Notes: a model not told the origin generated them from the sequence alone. A stretch of DNA of 64,000 bases from Schistosoma haematobium (GCF_000699445.3 NC_067195.1:59991591-60055590), one strand, 5' to 3'; positions 12,121-22,846 are shown, counted from the stretch's first letter. Translations and numbers: made by a program.

Positions 12121-15100
12121 CCTCTGTATGATTTCATTTGTGAAGCTTTATACCACATAGTCAAGTGAAAGGAAGGATTTTAAAGTATGAAAATATCGTC
12201 ATCCTATATGTTAAGGTAAAAAGACTTCTTTCCAGTTTTAACTGAGGAGAATTAATTAAATACACAAAAACGAAGAATAATTACACTTCTTGAGGATGCT
12301 TAAGTTAAGGAAAATAAATTTGAAATAAGTATTCCATATGCTGTTCTCTAAGTTACGAGGTTAAACTATAGTCTTAGTATCTCTTTTATGGTTTACTACC
12401 ATGTGTTCGATAGTTTTGTTAGACTTCAATATTAATAAACCATAAAACCAAAAATTCCTTGGGTTCTTTTCCAAATTACTCATAAAGATCTTGAAATGTA
12501 TTTGCTGTAAGAGCACGTGTTTCTCTCTAGTTAGCCAGCGTTTATCCATGATCATCTACACTATTAGGGGGAAGTATAATTTTCAAGCGAGAAATCAGGA
12601 AGCTGTATCTTTTAATATTTGTCTAACATACATATATTTAAATTTCATTGATTGAGATAAAAGTTGAAAGATGTGAAGTGTTACTTAAACTTTTGATTTC
12701 TTTAAAATCACATTGAGCTTTGACTCTTTTGGAAGATAATTATAACTATTTCTGAATTAGATGTTGTCCATAAAAATAATAGGTCATGATGTGTGATATT
12801 TATTTGATATTTACCTTGTGTAAGAGGTTCGTAGCTTTTTGTTTACATTTGGTTTTTGTCTCATTTTTAGTAGCCCATCCTTTAGTATAGATGAAGTGTG
12901 AAAAAACTTTATGTAAGCACTGTATATTCTGGGGTATTGACGGATATTAATACATTTGAGGTGTTGAAACCAATTGAATGAAAGATAGACCAGTTTCTAA
13001 AATCAGGGACTGATGAAGATCAGTCTTTAATAAACGTCTTCAAAATACTTTTGTAATGTAGTTTAATATATATTCAGTAGTTTAATTGCAATGTCATTAT
13101 TTTCACTTAAAAGAATTACGCCGTTGGTGTACTGTAACATGATGAGACCGATTTAATTTTGAAGATCAGTTCTTAAAAAGAGTTGTGTTATTTTACTTAA
13201 AAAAAACTTTTCGATGAAAATAAATGAATATTTGCAGAGTGATAGCTACAAACCTAAACCATCTAAACCATACCGTTTACAAAAAGTTAATAAAATCCGA
13301 GTAAATATCTTTTCAGAAGGTCAATGTAGGTGTTCTAAACATATAACCAAACAGAATTAGAATAAATCTGTATAACAGTATTAAGAAAATCTTGTTTTTC
13401 AACTGGTATACTGAATATTTAAGGTAACAAATAACCATTTTGTGATCCGCCTGTTAACGGCGGTCAGTGGTTCGGGACTTTATATGGCATCGATCAGAAT
13501 TATTCCCAGTTGTACAGATCTACTTCACTTGCCTCAAAGTTTTGCTATTCCTCAAAAATACCTTTTCATACCTTATTCTTGAACCATGTTGCTAATGTCC
13601 TATCCTTCTTAATACCAATGTTACAGAATTATTTCATCTTGTAGTGCAAATGAAGTATGGGAGTTTGGGTTAAGATTTATTTGTGTCGGACTCTACCTTG
13701 ATTATGATTAATTAACTGACTGACTGTGTTTTCTGACATCACATATTCGGAGGGATTCAAAACACTTGCTTTTGTAATTATTCACTTAAAATTAGATGTT
13801 CATCGTATATGTAGACAATCAGGGTGAGTATGTAAGTCAGTCAAATGTTTTTACATCTAGGAGATTACTGAAAAATTCAAACTTGAAATTACCTTCACGT
13901 TGAGATTTTATTAAGGGTTTATTTCGTCAGAAAATCCAAAATAAAAGACGCAAGAGAGAATGTGAAGGTAAACCAGCTTGTAAGCACAATATCAAGAATT
14001 AACTCAGTGACACAGTGAATCATAAATAAATGAGTTATAAGCGTTTTGTCATGAATCCATGAAAACAATCTTTTTTTATTAAAGCCATAGGTTGACCTGC
14101 TGTTACTACAAAGTAAACAAATCTACACAGATATAGGTATCATTGTATGAAGGGCATAGACTGTTGACTGTGAATTATGTACCGTTATAATGATCCCAAT
14201 TGAAATGAATCAACATTCAGAATCCATTTGTTCAATATCACACTTGATAATGTTGGACTACTTGATTAATAATATCAGAGAAAGATTAGAACAGTATAAC
14301 GTTTTACTTGTTATGTCTAAACTGCAAATCCTAGTGTTTTTAAAACAAGATAGTTGGAAACCTTAAACTATGCGTATCTTCTAGAACGGATACCAAGTTG
14401 CCTGACATTGAGATATACATCAGGATAGTGCTGGCTTTCCAATGTCAAATTAACAATCATGATTAGGCTGAAAGGAAGCTGTTTATTAGTTGGAACCAAA
14501 TTAACTCTCCGTTTTTATATTCGCACTCTCTTAGCCTCCAAGTGTAGAAAAAGAAGACAAAAACATTTCATACGTTAATTCTAACAGTATCGATCATAAA
14601 TTCATTTCATTTTATAAAATTTCATTTATAAAATCCTAATGGCTCGTCAAATATTGAAATTCAGCTCTTATAAAGTGACAGTTGGTCAGGAGTTTTATAA
14701 ATTTAATATTTCGCTTCAAATAAACGCTACTTAATATTAATTTAGTACATAGATACATGTTATTGAAAAATCTTAAATAAAAACAAAGGCTAGTTGGCTC
14801 TGTATCCAATGAGTACGAACGAATAAGACAGTTTGGAGACAATTTATTCATTGATTTTTTTATGACTGAGTCCTCGTATGTTTTATTTTCAAGTATCATT
14901 AGGCAACCGTTAATACAGAAATGAGTAACTGACTTCTGAATAAAATGATTTAAATGTTATAGTAGACTTAAATTCATTCACTTATGATTGGTTTCTTGGT
15001 AGTCATTAATTAAATACAGTGAATAGAAAAATATCAAAGTATAACTGTTTCGACATATATTTCCTTATTTACGAGCTATTAACTATTTGGTTTGATTATA

Positions 15101-15358
15101 AAATAACTACACTCCCAATTTTGTGTTGAAATAGTTTTCTAGGAAATGGGAATAAAATGTCTACCATATTAAATATGAATAATACGCAATTAATTACGGG
15201 ATACTGTTTGAAACTAACTGGTTAAATGTTTAGTAGCTAAAAGATAATAATCACCTCTATATTTATAAATCAATGTAAATAGATATGAAGTTGAATAAAC
15301 CTCGATTAATAAACCAACCACTTACATCTTTTCATGTTGATTAAACTTTCAAAATACT
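12121..15358. other. Intergenic DNA, nothing firmly recognised
   Basis: About 3.2 kb of AT-rich DNA downstream of PINCH. A slightly GC-richer stretch at about 13440-13700 could be an old repeat, but I cannot assign it. No supported exon, RNA or element. Confidence 0.45.
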
Positions 15359-15371
15359 ATAATTGTTTATT

Positions 15372-15508
15372 CGCGTACATATGAAAAAATGCAGATAAAG
15401 ACAGCCAGTGTAGCCGCAGTCTCTGCAGCAGTAGGCTTCAGCATACACAATGAGAAAACCAAGGTCTATGCTCCTTCACGAGGAATAACAAGCGTAAGTA
15501 AGTAAGTA
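15372..15508 (+). mobile_element. RTE scrap with internal deletion and 13-bp target duplication
   Basis: Contains a piece of the RT region (MQIKTASVAAVSAAVGFSIH in frame at the left) joined directly to the last ~40 nt of the element (CTCCTTCACGAGGAATAAC) and the GTAAGTAAGTA tail. It is flanked by perfect copies of ATAATTGTTTATT at 15359-15371 and 15509-15521, so the internally deleted form is what inserted. Confidence 0.8.
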
Positions 15509-15521
15509 ATAATTGTTTATT

Positions 15522-16027
15522 AAACTCTCTGGATTCTATTCAAATATTATTTACCAAATAAGAGTTAGCCTATTTATTATAGTTCTGTTTTCATTCATTC
15601 AAATTTCATTCTACTGACAAACAAGTTCATTATCTTCGTTACCAAATTTTTAAACCTTTAAATAATATAGAATTACAACTATTTAGTACAAGGATGTACT
15701 AATAACTACAAGTTTTATGCTATTTTGGGATTTACAACTCATGCATTAAACCAAATGAAATCTAAGATCATAACGTGTAACATTTTATAAATTTTAATAA
15801 ATACACTACAACGATATAATTTGACAATAACCATAGTAACAGATTTACAGTTAATTGACTGAATTTTTCAATAAGGAAAACTACAATATTAATTAATATG
15901 ACGAAATAAAGCTTCTAAGCAAAGGTACATAAAAAAAATAACATAACATTAGCATTTGATAAATACTTTTATGAAATATGGAAATTAATCTGTCAAAGAA
16001 TAACTCTTATAATCACTTGATTTTGTT
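15522..16027. other. Intergenic, nothing recognised
   Basis: AT-rich, low-complexity sequence without a supported feature. Confidence 0.5.
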
Positions 16028-16275
16028 TACTTAAATCTTCCTATTGATATTTATGACTGTAATTGATCAGTCTCTTATTGGTATATGTGCATATTATGAT
16101 ATTATGATATTTCCTTAATTCGTGAGCATTCTATGCAAAGATGAATAGTAGCTAACAGTGGATTCCAGGGTTCGAGTCCCAGGGTAAACATCAACTCTGA
16201 GATGCAGGTATACCTAGCTGACAAGTCCCAAAAAAGACGTAACGTGCGTCCTAGATTCCACTATCCATCTTCGCT
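16028..16275 (+). mobile_element. Sm-alpha-like (family-1) hammerhead SINE, decayed foldback
   Basis: The left part matches the Sm-alpha flank also seen at 25230-25320 and 50695-50840. The arms GCAAAGATGAATAGTAGC... and its inverted partner CTATCCATCTTCGC enclose a Pol III B-box (GGGTTCGAGTCCCAG, 16168-16182) and a plus-strand hammerhead remnant (16205-16262). The ribozyme core has G8 changed (CTGACAA) and the GAAA element reads GTAA, so it should be inactive. Confidence 0.7.
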
Positions 16276-16339
16276 TATAGTAAATCATATAGTTTCGATT
16301 TCGTTTCTTTCCAATTCTTTTCAAGTTAATATATTAATT

Positions 16340-16575
16340 TTGATTGAGATCGTGAACCGATTGATGTTAGACTACCATGGAAAACCTGAAAGCACTGGAC
16401 GACCGTTTTGTTCTATTGTAAGACTCCTCAGCAGTGTGAATTCACGATCCCGCTCGCGGGATTCAAACCCAGGGCCTTCAGTCTCGCGCGCGAATGCTTA
16501 ACCTACTGGTGGTTTAACATCAATCGGTTCATGATCTAAATCGAAACTTAACAATCTCCGCAACCCTTATACTGA
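16340..16575 (+). mobile_element. Family-2 SINE, complete foldback copy with 13-bp target duplication
   Basis: Bounded by perfect copies of TAATATATTAATT (16327-16339 and 16576-16588). The 5' arm (TTGATTGAGATCGTGAACCG onward) is the inverted partner of the 3' arm near 16510-16545, leaving a ~30-nt unpaired 3' tail ending CCCTTATACTGA. Inside lies a minus-strand tRNA-like head with the B-box complement ATTCAAACCCAGGG and a minus-strand ribozyme remnant at about 16395-16440. Confidence 0.8.
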
Positions 16576-16609
16576 TAATATATTAATTGCTAGAACAAAT
16601 AACATACTT

Positions 16610-16780
16610 CCAATAAATATATTTCTGTTATATCCGAATGAGTAGAAAAATTGTATTTTTGACGTTTCATGACTTACTGTAAAGAAATGGTTTAAATTAA
16701 GTCACAATACGTCAAAAATACAATTTTCATACTTATCAAGATATAACAAAAATATACTTATTATTAACTCTCTATTCAAT
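16610..16780. repeat. Small foldback element, second copy
   Basis: Inverted arms of about 50 bp: left GAGTAGAAAAATTGTATTTT then TGACG, right CGTCAAAAATACAATTTT with a matching TTATATC/GATATAA edge. The loop has CATGACTTACTGTAAAG, as in the 4795-4945 copy. No coding capacity; MITE-like in form. Confidence 0.65.
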
Positions 16781-17147
16781 GCTCAGTTTATTTGAATGAC
16801 ACTATATATTTTAGACAATGACAATGATTAATATTTAATAATAATTTAGACTGTAGAAATGCAGAAACAATTAGCATATAAACTAGTTTCAATAAGTATC
16901 ATTGGTAATTTGATGGTCTTAGAATCATATTGTTTCAATAATTTGATTTGATCCTAAAACTATAATTTGCCTAATTAAATTAGGCAATTGTAATTGATTG
17001 ATATCAACTAAACTGTTTCATTCGATATTCTATTGTGTATTGAGTCAAATGAACTAACACTTTTTGCTTCTTAAAACAATACGAATAGGTACTTTATTTA
17101 ATTATCTGATTCAGTGTTATAAATACAGAATTTATTAAACGCACTGT
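16781..17147. other. Intergenic, nothing recognised
   Basis: AT-rich; includes the short palindrome GCCTAATTAAATTAGGC at about 16969-16985, otherwise nothing. Confidence 0.5.
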
Positions 17148-17285
17148 TGAGGTGTCACACAATAGGATGAGACGGCCGTCCAGTGGTTTCAGGTTTTCCA
17201 TGATGGTTTAGCTTTAATTGACTCATGATCTCAATTACTGAAGTTACTATTATATCCACAAAAAACCCCTTTTGATACTAATCAA
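17148..17285 (+). mobile_element. Family-2 SINE 3' half
   Basis: Begins within the ribozyme segment (CACAATAGGATGAGACGGCC, core lost) and runs to the tail ACCCCTTTTGATA. No head. Confidence 0.65.
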
Positions 17286-17294
17286 CATATATTT

Positions 17295-17650
17295 ACTTGT
17301 GACTGGCTTTAAGAGGTTAATCCTGGAATTCTAGTGAGAAGCAGTGACCAGTGAAGTTCAACCGGGTCTGTTGTGAGATAACAACTCACTGAAAGCAGTG
17401 ATGGATGTATCACTCTATTTCGTGAATTAACTGAAGTTAGACATTAACACCGTTGGATGCCGGCCATCTCTGTGGTCTAGAGGTCAAGCGTTCACATACA
17501 AGACCGAAGGTCATGGATTCGAGTTCGTCATTCTAGATCTTGGATGTGTACTGCTGAGAAGTCCCATACTTGGACGAAGAAGCTTTCCAGTGCTTCCGGA
17601 TTTTCACCGGTGGTCTAGCTCAGATTGACCCATGAATTCAACTGTGAATA
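17295..17650 (+). mobile_element. Family-2 SINE with leader, tRNA-like head and damaged ribozyme
   Basis: Order on the + strand: leader (GAAGCAGTGACCAGTGAAG...), CACCGTTGGATGCCGG, A-box region (TGTGGTCTAGAGGTCAAGCG), B-box (GGATTCGAGTTCG, ~17515-17527), then a hammerhead segment at 17545-17608. The core reads CTGAGAA, so G8 is lost; helix I GTACTG/CAGTGC is nearly intact. It follows another family-2 fragment directly. Confidence 0.75.
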
Positions 17651-17964
17651 TCTAACTAAGGTCTACTAAAATTTACATAAATCTAGACAGCTCACCAATA
17701 ATAAGGGATTGGAAACTATTCCTACAGAATAACATCATAACAGATAACTGATAAGTTCTTTTATCTGTTCAAATTTGCCACTTCACTTAATGATTAAGGA
17801 GTTATTCAATATGTTGTTACGTTTGCCCTTTAATCTAATATTATCCTCTATTCTACCTTCACTTTGATTCAAATGTCCGTACACACAAAATACTAGTTGT
17901 CTTTATTATATTTCAAAGGGGTTATTTACAAGTGTTAGGAATTCTATTTTTCTAATTTTTGTAT

Positions 17965-18485
17965 TGTTGTGACTTGAACTTGGATCGATTTTTACCCCGT
18001 GCCAATTGTTGTGTCCTTGACTGGAAGATTAGAGATCAGTGTATTTATCGATCAATGACACGTAAACCACGTACGAACGACCTAGAGTCCCGTCTGGCCC
18101 TGCTTCGCTGTCTAACCCAGCCAGTTAGAGTCCAGAACACAAGTCTCAGCCTCTGAGATATGAATCATTGTGTTTCAAGCATACTCTGTTTATATACCAA
18201 TCAACCCGACCACAACGTAACAATAAAATAGAAAACAACATTTGTACAATAATTAGCCAGAAGTGGCTGTGAATGAGGGAGGTAGCGATTCACAGATAGA
18301 GAATAATTCATAAATGGTAAATCGTACAATAGTAGTTCATAGGTCAACATAAAGCTCATAATAAGAGGGGTATGAATATGAACAATTTAGTTGCATAACA
18401 ACTATACGATAAAAATATACTCATAATATTGGTCCATAAATGGATCCCAAAAATTACCATTCATTATTCTTATCGGGACACAACA
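17965..18485 (-). mobile_element. LTR (18007-18485) plus decayed primer-binding region
   Basis: The LTR runs 18007-18485 with a perfect 10-bp inverted terminus, TGTTGTGTCC at one end and GGACACAACA at the other. Read on the minus strand it has a TATATAAAC box near 18200 followed by the R/U5 region shared with the LTR at 33232-33592. Beyond its 3' end (17965-18004) lies GTGCCA preceded by a degraded version of the tRNA 3' end seen intact at 33229. Internal coding sequence is absent. Confidence 0.7.
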
Positions 18486-18982
18486 TGTATGTTCTCTATC
18501 GTTCCGTTTTTTTTTGTTTATTATTACAGATATAATCAACATTCTATGGGTTTGTTGACATTATTAAGAAAGAAAAAAATTAATAGAAATCAGTCTTTAT
18601 TATTTGTCACATTCTTAATTCCACATGGATAAGATACTTGTTGTGATAATATTTACATAGCTAGTAGTTATAAATTATCACTGAGTGGTAGGATATATAC
18701 AGAAATATGTGAATTAATAGCATGAGCAGTATTTTCATATTAAGTATCTGTTTTCATATTTATGTCTCTGTATGCCATTTACTTTAGTCATATACATCTT
18801 TTTTTAATTGGTTTATTATAACTGAATTATAATTTTTATTTGAACATTTGATAGTTATACCATGTTTGATGCTTGAAGAGATGTTATTCAACGTACCGGA
18901 TTTTTTTATTATTATATAAGTTCAGGACAAAAGTCAAAGAGCGTAAAGTAGTTTGCTTGGAACTTCAAGACATTTTAAACTT
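18486..18982. other. Intergenic, nothing recognised
   Basis: AT-rich DNA between the LTR and the next SINE. Confidence 0.5.
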
Positions 18983-18998
18983 ATAATCTCATAAAGAA

Positions 18999-19449
18999 AT
19001 TTCACAGGTTGAAATCATGAGTCAATTGAAGCTAGACCACTATAGAAAACCTGGAAGCACTGGACGGAAGTTTCGTCCTATTGCGGGACTCCTGAGCATT
19101 GCGCATCCACCCCGCGAGATTCTAACCAAGGACATAGTCTTGTGCGCGAGCGCCTAACCAACTAGACCACTGAGCCGGCATCCAATGGTGTTAATGTCTA
19201 ACTTCAACCAATCCACGAAGTTACGCTACCGTATACCATTGTCTTCAGTGAGCTGATATCTCACAACAGACTGATAGGTCCTGAGTTAGAATCTCGCGGG
19301 GTGCGGGATCATGGATGCGCACTGCTGAGGAGTCCCATATTAGGACGAAACGGCCGTCCAGTGCTTCCAGGTTTTCCATAGTGGTCTAGCTTCAATTGAC
19401 TCATAATTTCAATCTGTGAAATTTCTAAAATCTCCACAAACCCCTCCTG
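18999..19449 (+). mobile_element. Family-2 SINE, long foldback copy with 16-bp target duplication
   Basis: Flanked by perfect 16-bp repeats ATAATCTCATAAAGAA (18983-18998, 19450-19465). The 5' arm starts TTTCACAGGTTGAAATCATG and contains an antisense ribozyme (19040-19110) and a minus-strand tRNA-like head (19115-19195). The middle has the leader (19195-19285). The 3' half has the B-box-like GAGTTAGAATCTCGCGG, the sense ribozyme 19319-19364 and the tail AATCTCCACAAACCCCTCCTG. The arms are complementary over about 110 bp. Confidence 0.88.
19319..19364 (+). ncRNA. Hammerhead ribozyme, family 2, intact core
   Basis: Type I hammerhead. Helix I: GCACTG (19319-19324) with CAGTGC (19359-19364), 6 of 6 pairs. 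Core CTGAGGA (19325-19331), where only the freely variable position 7 differs from the common CTGATGA. Helix II GTCC/GGAC (19332-19335, 19343-19346) with a 7-nt loop. GAA at 19347-19349. Helix III is the palindrome ACGGCCGT (19350-19357). Cleavage would fall after C19358 of a GTC triplet. All invariant residues are present. Further GGA/TTCC pairing outside helix I leaves an internal loop, as in natural loop-loop hammerheads. Confidence 0.85.
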
Positions 19450-19465
19450 ATAATCTCATAAAGAA

Positions 19466-20441
19466 TCAAAGTTTAAAAGTTTCAAATGAAATTTATACAC
19501 CTTTTGAAAGTGTATAAAATGATATTATTTACTTAGTAATCAAAAATCTATCTTCATATTCACTAGAATTTGCTGACCATTTCAAGTTGTTTTTGTCCTC
19601 TTACCCGCATAAGGGTTGTGTAGATTCACGTTTATTAATTCGTTGAATATTGATTGATGTTATGTTCATTTAAACAAAGTATTTCAGCAACGTAAATACA
19701 AAATACAAAATCGATATGTTAATCTATATCATTTAAACCTTGCTTGTCTTATATTACCCCTGTTAGCAATTTGTTATTAGGTGAGCGTGAAGTGAAATAT
19801 GTGTATATGTATCTGAAAAAGAGGGAAACGAAATAAAATATCATCAGAAGACTCAACAATAACAAACTAGTCAATGATGTATAAATCCCATTTCAAAATA
19901 ATTCAATAGTCAAAACTAAATATGTTCCAGTTATATTACAAATAGACAGCTACTAAATCTAACCAAATTGATAATGCTCAAGCAATTAATTATCTGTGTT
20001 AATATACGTTAACATTAATATATGTATTAATCCATGTGTATACAGGTATGTACGTTAGTTTGTATGAATGAGTGTTTGTATGGATATTTATTTATGTAAA
20101 TATGGGTGTAAGTATGACTCTATATACTGTAATCAGACTCATTCACTATGATTAATTTCCCTCATCATTGTTTTAAAAAGTTAGTTAATAAATTAATTAT
20201 GAATCATATTATTATCATTTTTATCATCTTGTATATTTTTCTTGTGTTGATTACTAAGATCTTTACTGTTTGTATTTAAGTGTATTTGTGTATGTACTTT
20301 CATTTGAAAAGTTTGTCATTTCAATCTTTTCTTGTACAGCTTGATAATAAATTCGTTGAAAAGAGATCCCTTCGCTGAAATTCGTGTTTTAATTTTGACG
20401 TTTAAATGGGAATTATCTGTCAATCTTTTCTTTTGCCAACT
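19466..20441. other. Intergenic, nothing recognised
   Basis: AT-rich, with a TATGTA-rich simple stretch at about 20020-20120. Confidence 0.5.
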
Positions 20442-20452
20442 TGCTAATCTAT

Positions 20453-20801
20453 TACTTACTTACGCCTGTTACTCCTAATGGAGCATAGGCCTCCGACCAG
20501 CATTCTACAACCCACTCTGTTCTGGGACTTCTTTTCTAATTTCATCCAATACTTGTTCATTTTTCTCATGTCTATCTCCATTTTTCGGCGTAAAGTGTTC
20601 TTTGGTCTTCCACTTTACCTTTAACCTTGAGGATTCCATGTGACGGCTTGTCTTGTGACGCAGTTGGGTGCTTTCCTCAATGTGTGTCCTATCCCCTTCC
20701 AGCTCTTCTTCCTAATTTCTTCCTCCACTGGGATCTGGTTTGTGCTTTCCCACAGTTGGTTGTTGCTAATAGTGTCCGGCCAACGGATCCGAAGTATTCT
20801 G
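20453..20801 (-). mobile_element. RTE 3' fragment (subfamily B) with near-perfect target duplication
   Basis: Minus-oriented 349-bp insertion ending in the CTTACTTACG tail complement. Flanked by TGCTAATCTAT (20442-20452) and TGCTAATCCAT (20802-20812), one mismatch. It encodes a damaged version of the C-terminus seen at 31150-31480. The ...TACTCCTAATGGAGCATAGG 3' end marks the same subfamily as the 30.5 and 63.4 kb copies. Confidence 0.85.
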
Positions 20802-20812
20802 TGCTAATCCAT

Positions 20813-21542
20813 AGTATTCCAGTATTCTTTTAAGTTATGTACTTCGTATTCTACAATCATATCTGTTTTCGTTAGAATATATGGTTTGTATTGTTTATTT
20901 TCTTTCTTTTTAAAAAGCAACATTGTTTTATTTGTTAATATTTCCCTCTTTATCGATAAACAATAGTTGCTATTGCAGAAATATTTAACATTATTTGAAT
21001 TTATACATGAACTAGATTTGTTAGAACCTTTCTCATGTCTTTAAGGTTGAATATTTACAATATATAGAGAAGTTGATTATTTATGATATTCTCGAGATCT
21101 TTTCAATTTCATCATTGAAGTAATAATAACTTTGATTCAGTTATATATTCCAACAGGAGATTGATTTAAACATTACTGAGGAATCTTTATGAAATAATGT
21201 GTTGAAAATAAGAAGGAATATTTGCTGATAACTATATATTCTAAACAATAGCGTATGCAATGTAACGAAGTTTGTCTAAGAGTCAGAATAAACTGATAAC
21301 GTTAATGACATTAGTTAATGAAGTTATATTAAAATGAATAATGTTGAAAGAACTTTACTGATAAATAAATGAGTAGTAATTTTATAGTATTAAAAATATA
21401 ATAATTTTATTTTTAGATTTGTAAGTTGTTGGGACAAGTATACTATATTACTGCCTTTAATAGTACTTCATTAAAATGAACTTATAGGAAATCTCCTACA
21501 AAATCAATTTCGATTATGGCTAACTTTTGTCATACCCTATTA
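20813..21542. other. Intergenic, nothing recognised
   Basis: AT-rich, no supported feature. Confidence 0.5.
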
Positions 21543-21716
21543 TTAACTTATTTAACTGACAATGTTATCCGAATAGTAACAATTCGTCTATTTCTTTGTA
21601 TTATTATGATCACTATCTTATCTGCATAAACGTGTACGCTTGATCACATGACAGCCTATACACATACCTCTCTCTAGCTTAAATGTTGGTAGCTTAAATA
21701 TCGTTTAAAGAATCAT
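21543..21716 (+). repeat. Repeat arm, inverted partner of 22690-22846
   Basis: Shares TTTCTTTGTATTATTATGAT, TGATCACATGACAGCCTA and GTAGCTTAAATATCGTT-type blocks with the reverse complement of 22690-22846, plus a private ~20-bp insertion. About 1 kb separates the arms. Solo-LTR or terminal-inverted-repeat origin are both possible; I cannot decide. Confidence 0.6.
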
Positions 21717-21842
21717 TCATAAAACATATATTATGATAATCCTCAATAAAATGATACTGATTTCTAAAGTCAACTTTTAATGTATCATTTTCATTTTTGT
21801 TAGTTTCAGGATACTGTCAAGAATCAAAGAACAGAAAAAAAT

Positions 21843-22162
21843 ATTTCACTGATTGAAATCATGAGTCAATTGAAGTCAGACCACTATGGAAAACCTGGAA
21901 GCACTGGACGGCCGTTTCGTAGAAATAAACGCCGTTGGATGCCGGTTCAGTTGTCTAGTTGGTTTAGCGCCTGGTAAAAGACTGATAGTCCCTGGGTTCG
22001 AATCTCGCCGGGGGCGGGATCGTGGATGAGCACTGCTGAGGAGTCTCATACTAGGACAAAACGGCCGTCCAATGCTTCCAGGTTTTCCATGGTGGTCTAG
22101 CTTCAATTGACTCGTAATTTCAATCTGTGAAATTTCTAAAATCTCCACAAAACCCCTTCTGA
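21843..22162 (+). mobile_element. Family-2 SINE, foldback copy
   Basis: The 5' arm (TTTCACTGATTGAAATCATG...) breaks off at CCGTTTCGT inside the antisense ribozyme, then the head follows: CGCCGTTGGATGCCGG, A-box region (TCAGTTGTCTAGTTGGTTTA), B-box (GGGTTCGAATCTCGC, about 21994-22008). The sense ribozyme at about 22027-22075 has an intact CTGAGGA core and palindromic helix III, but GAAA reads AAAA (G12 lost), so it is probably inactive. Tail ends CCCCTTCTGA. Confidence 0.85.
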
Positions 22163-22395
22163 GAAGAATTTTTACATAGTCACCAAATAATACTGACGAA
22201 TTTCAGATAACCTTAAATATTTTTAAAAAAGGCAGCTAAGTTGCTGTTACTATTTAGAACAAAGAAAGAAACTCATAATGTTAAGAGAATATTTTGATGA
22301 TTAGAATAGTTCGTAGGCTTCCACTGATCTCAACATAAGGTATAAACAATCACTAAACTTCATCTTATCACCAAATGTTAACCATTCTTCTATTT

Positions 22396-22495
22396 ACTTA
22401 CTTACTTTCGCCTGTTATCCATAGTGGAGGAGTATAGGCTTGTATTGTGACGCACTTTGATGATTTTTTTCAATGAATGTCCTATCTATCTGGTG
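22396..22495 (-). mobile_element. RTE scrap with internal deletion
   Basis: On the minus strand, the element's 3' end and GTAAGTAAGTAA tail are joined to a segment normally about 150 bp further upstream (TTGTGACGC... region). Confidence 0.65.
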
Positions 22496-22689
22496 TATAT
22501 TCTTAGTCTTCTCTTCATTTACGGATAGCACGAATCACAAAACTACAAGCGCATCTAGCGGATTTGGAGCACAGAGGCTAATATGTGTGAGCGAGAGAAT
22601 ACAGAGGTGAATATATAGTCAAGTCGAATCAAGTTTCAGCTAGGCAGGACAAAGACTAGTATTAGGATTCGAGTACATGTATACATAGG

Positions 22690-22846
22690 GAAGAGAATGT
22701 TTCTTCGAACGATATTTAAGCTATCAGCATTTAAGGTAGAGATATGAGCGTAGGCTGTCATGTGATCAAGATAGTGATCATAATAATACAAAGAAATAGA
22801 CGGATTGTTACAATTTGGATAACATTGTCAGTTAAATAAGTTAATT
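22690..22846 (-). repeat. Repeat arm, inverted partner of 21543-21716
   Basis: Reverse complement matches 21543-21716 with one ~20-bp gap. The adjoining 22500-22690 stretch is somewhat GC-richer and may belong to the same element. Confidence 0.6.

Noticed and set aside
12990..13020. GACTGATGAAGATCAGTC as a hammerhead core (contains CTGATGA)
   Set aside because: No GAAA element or helix I partner at suitable spacing; it is a simple short palindrome.
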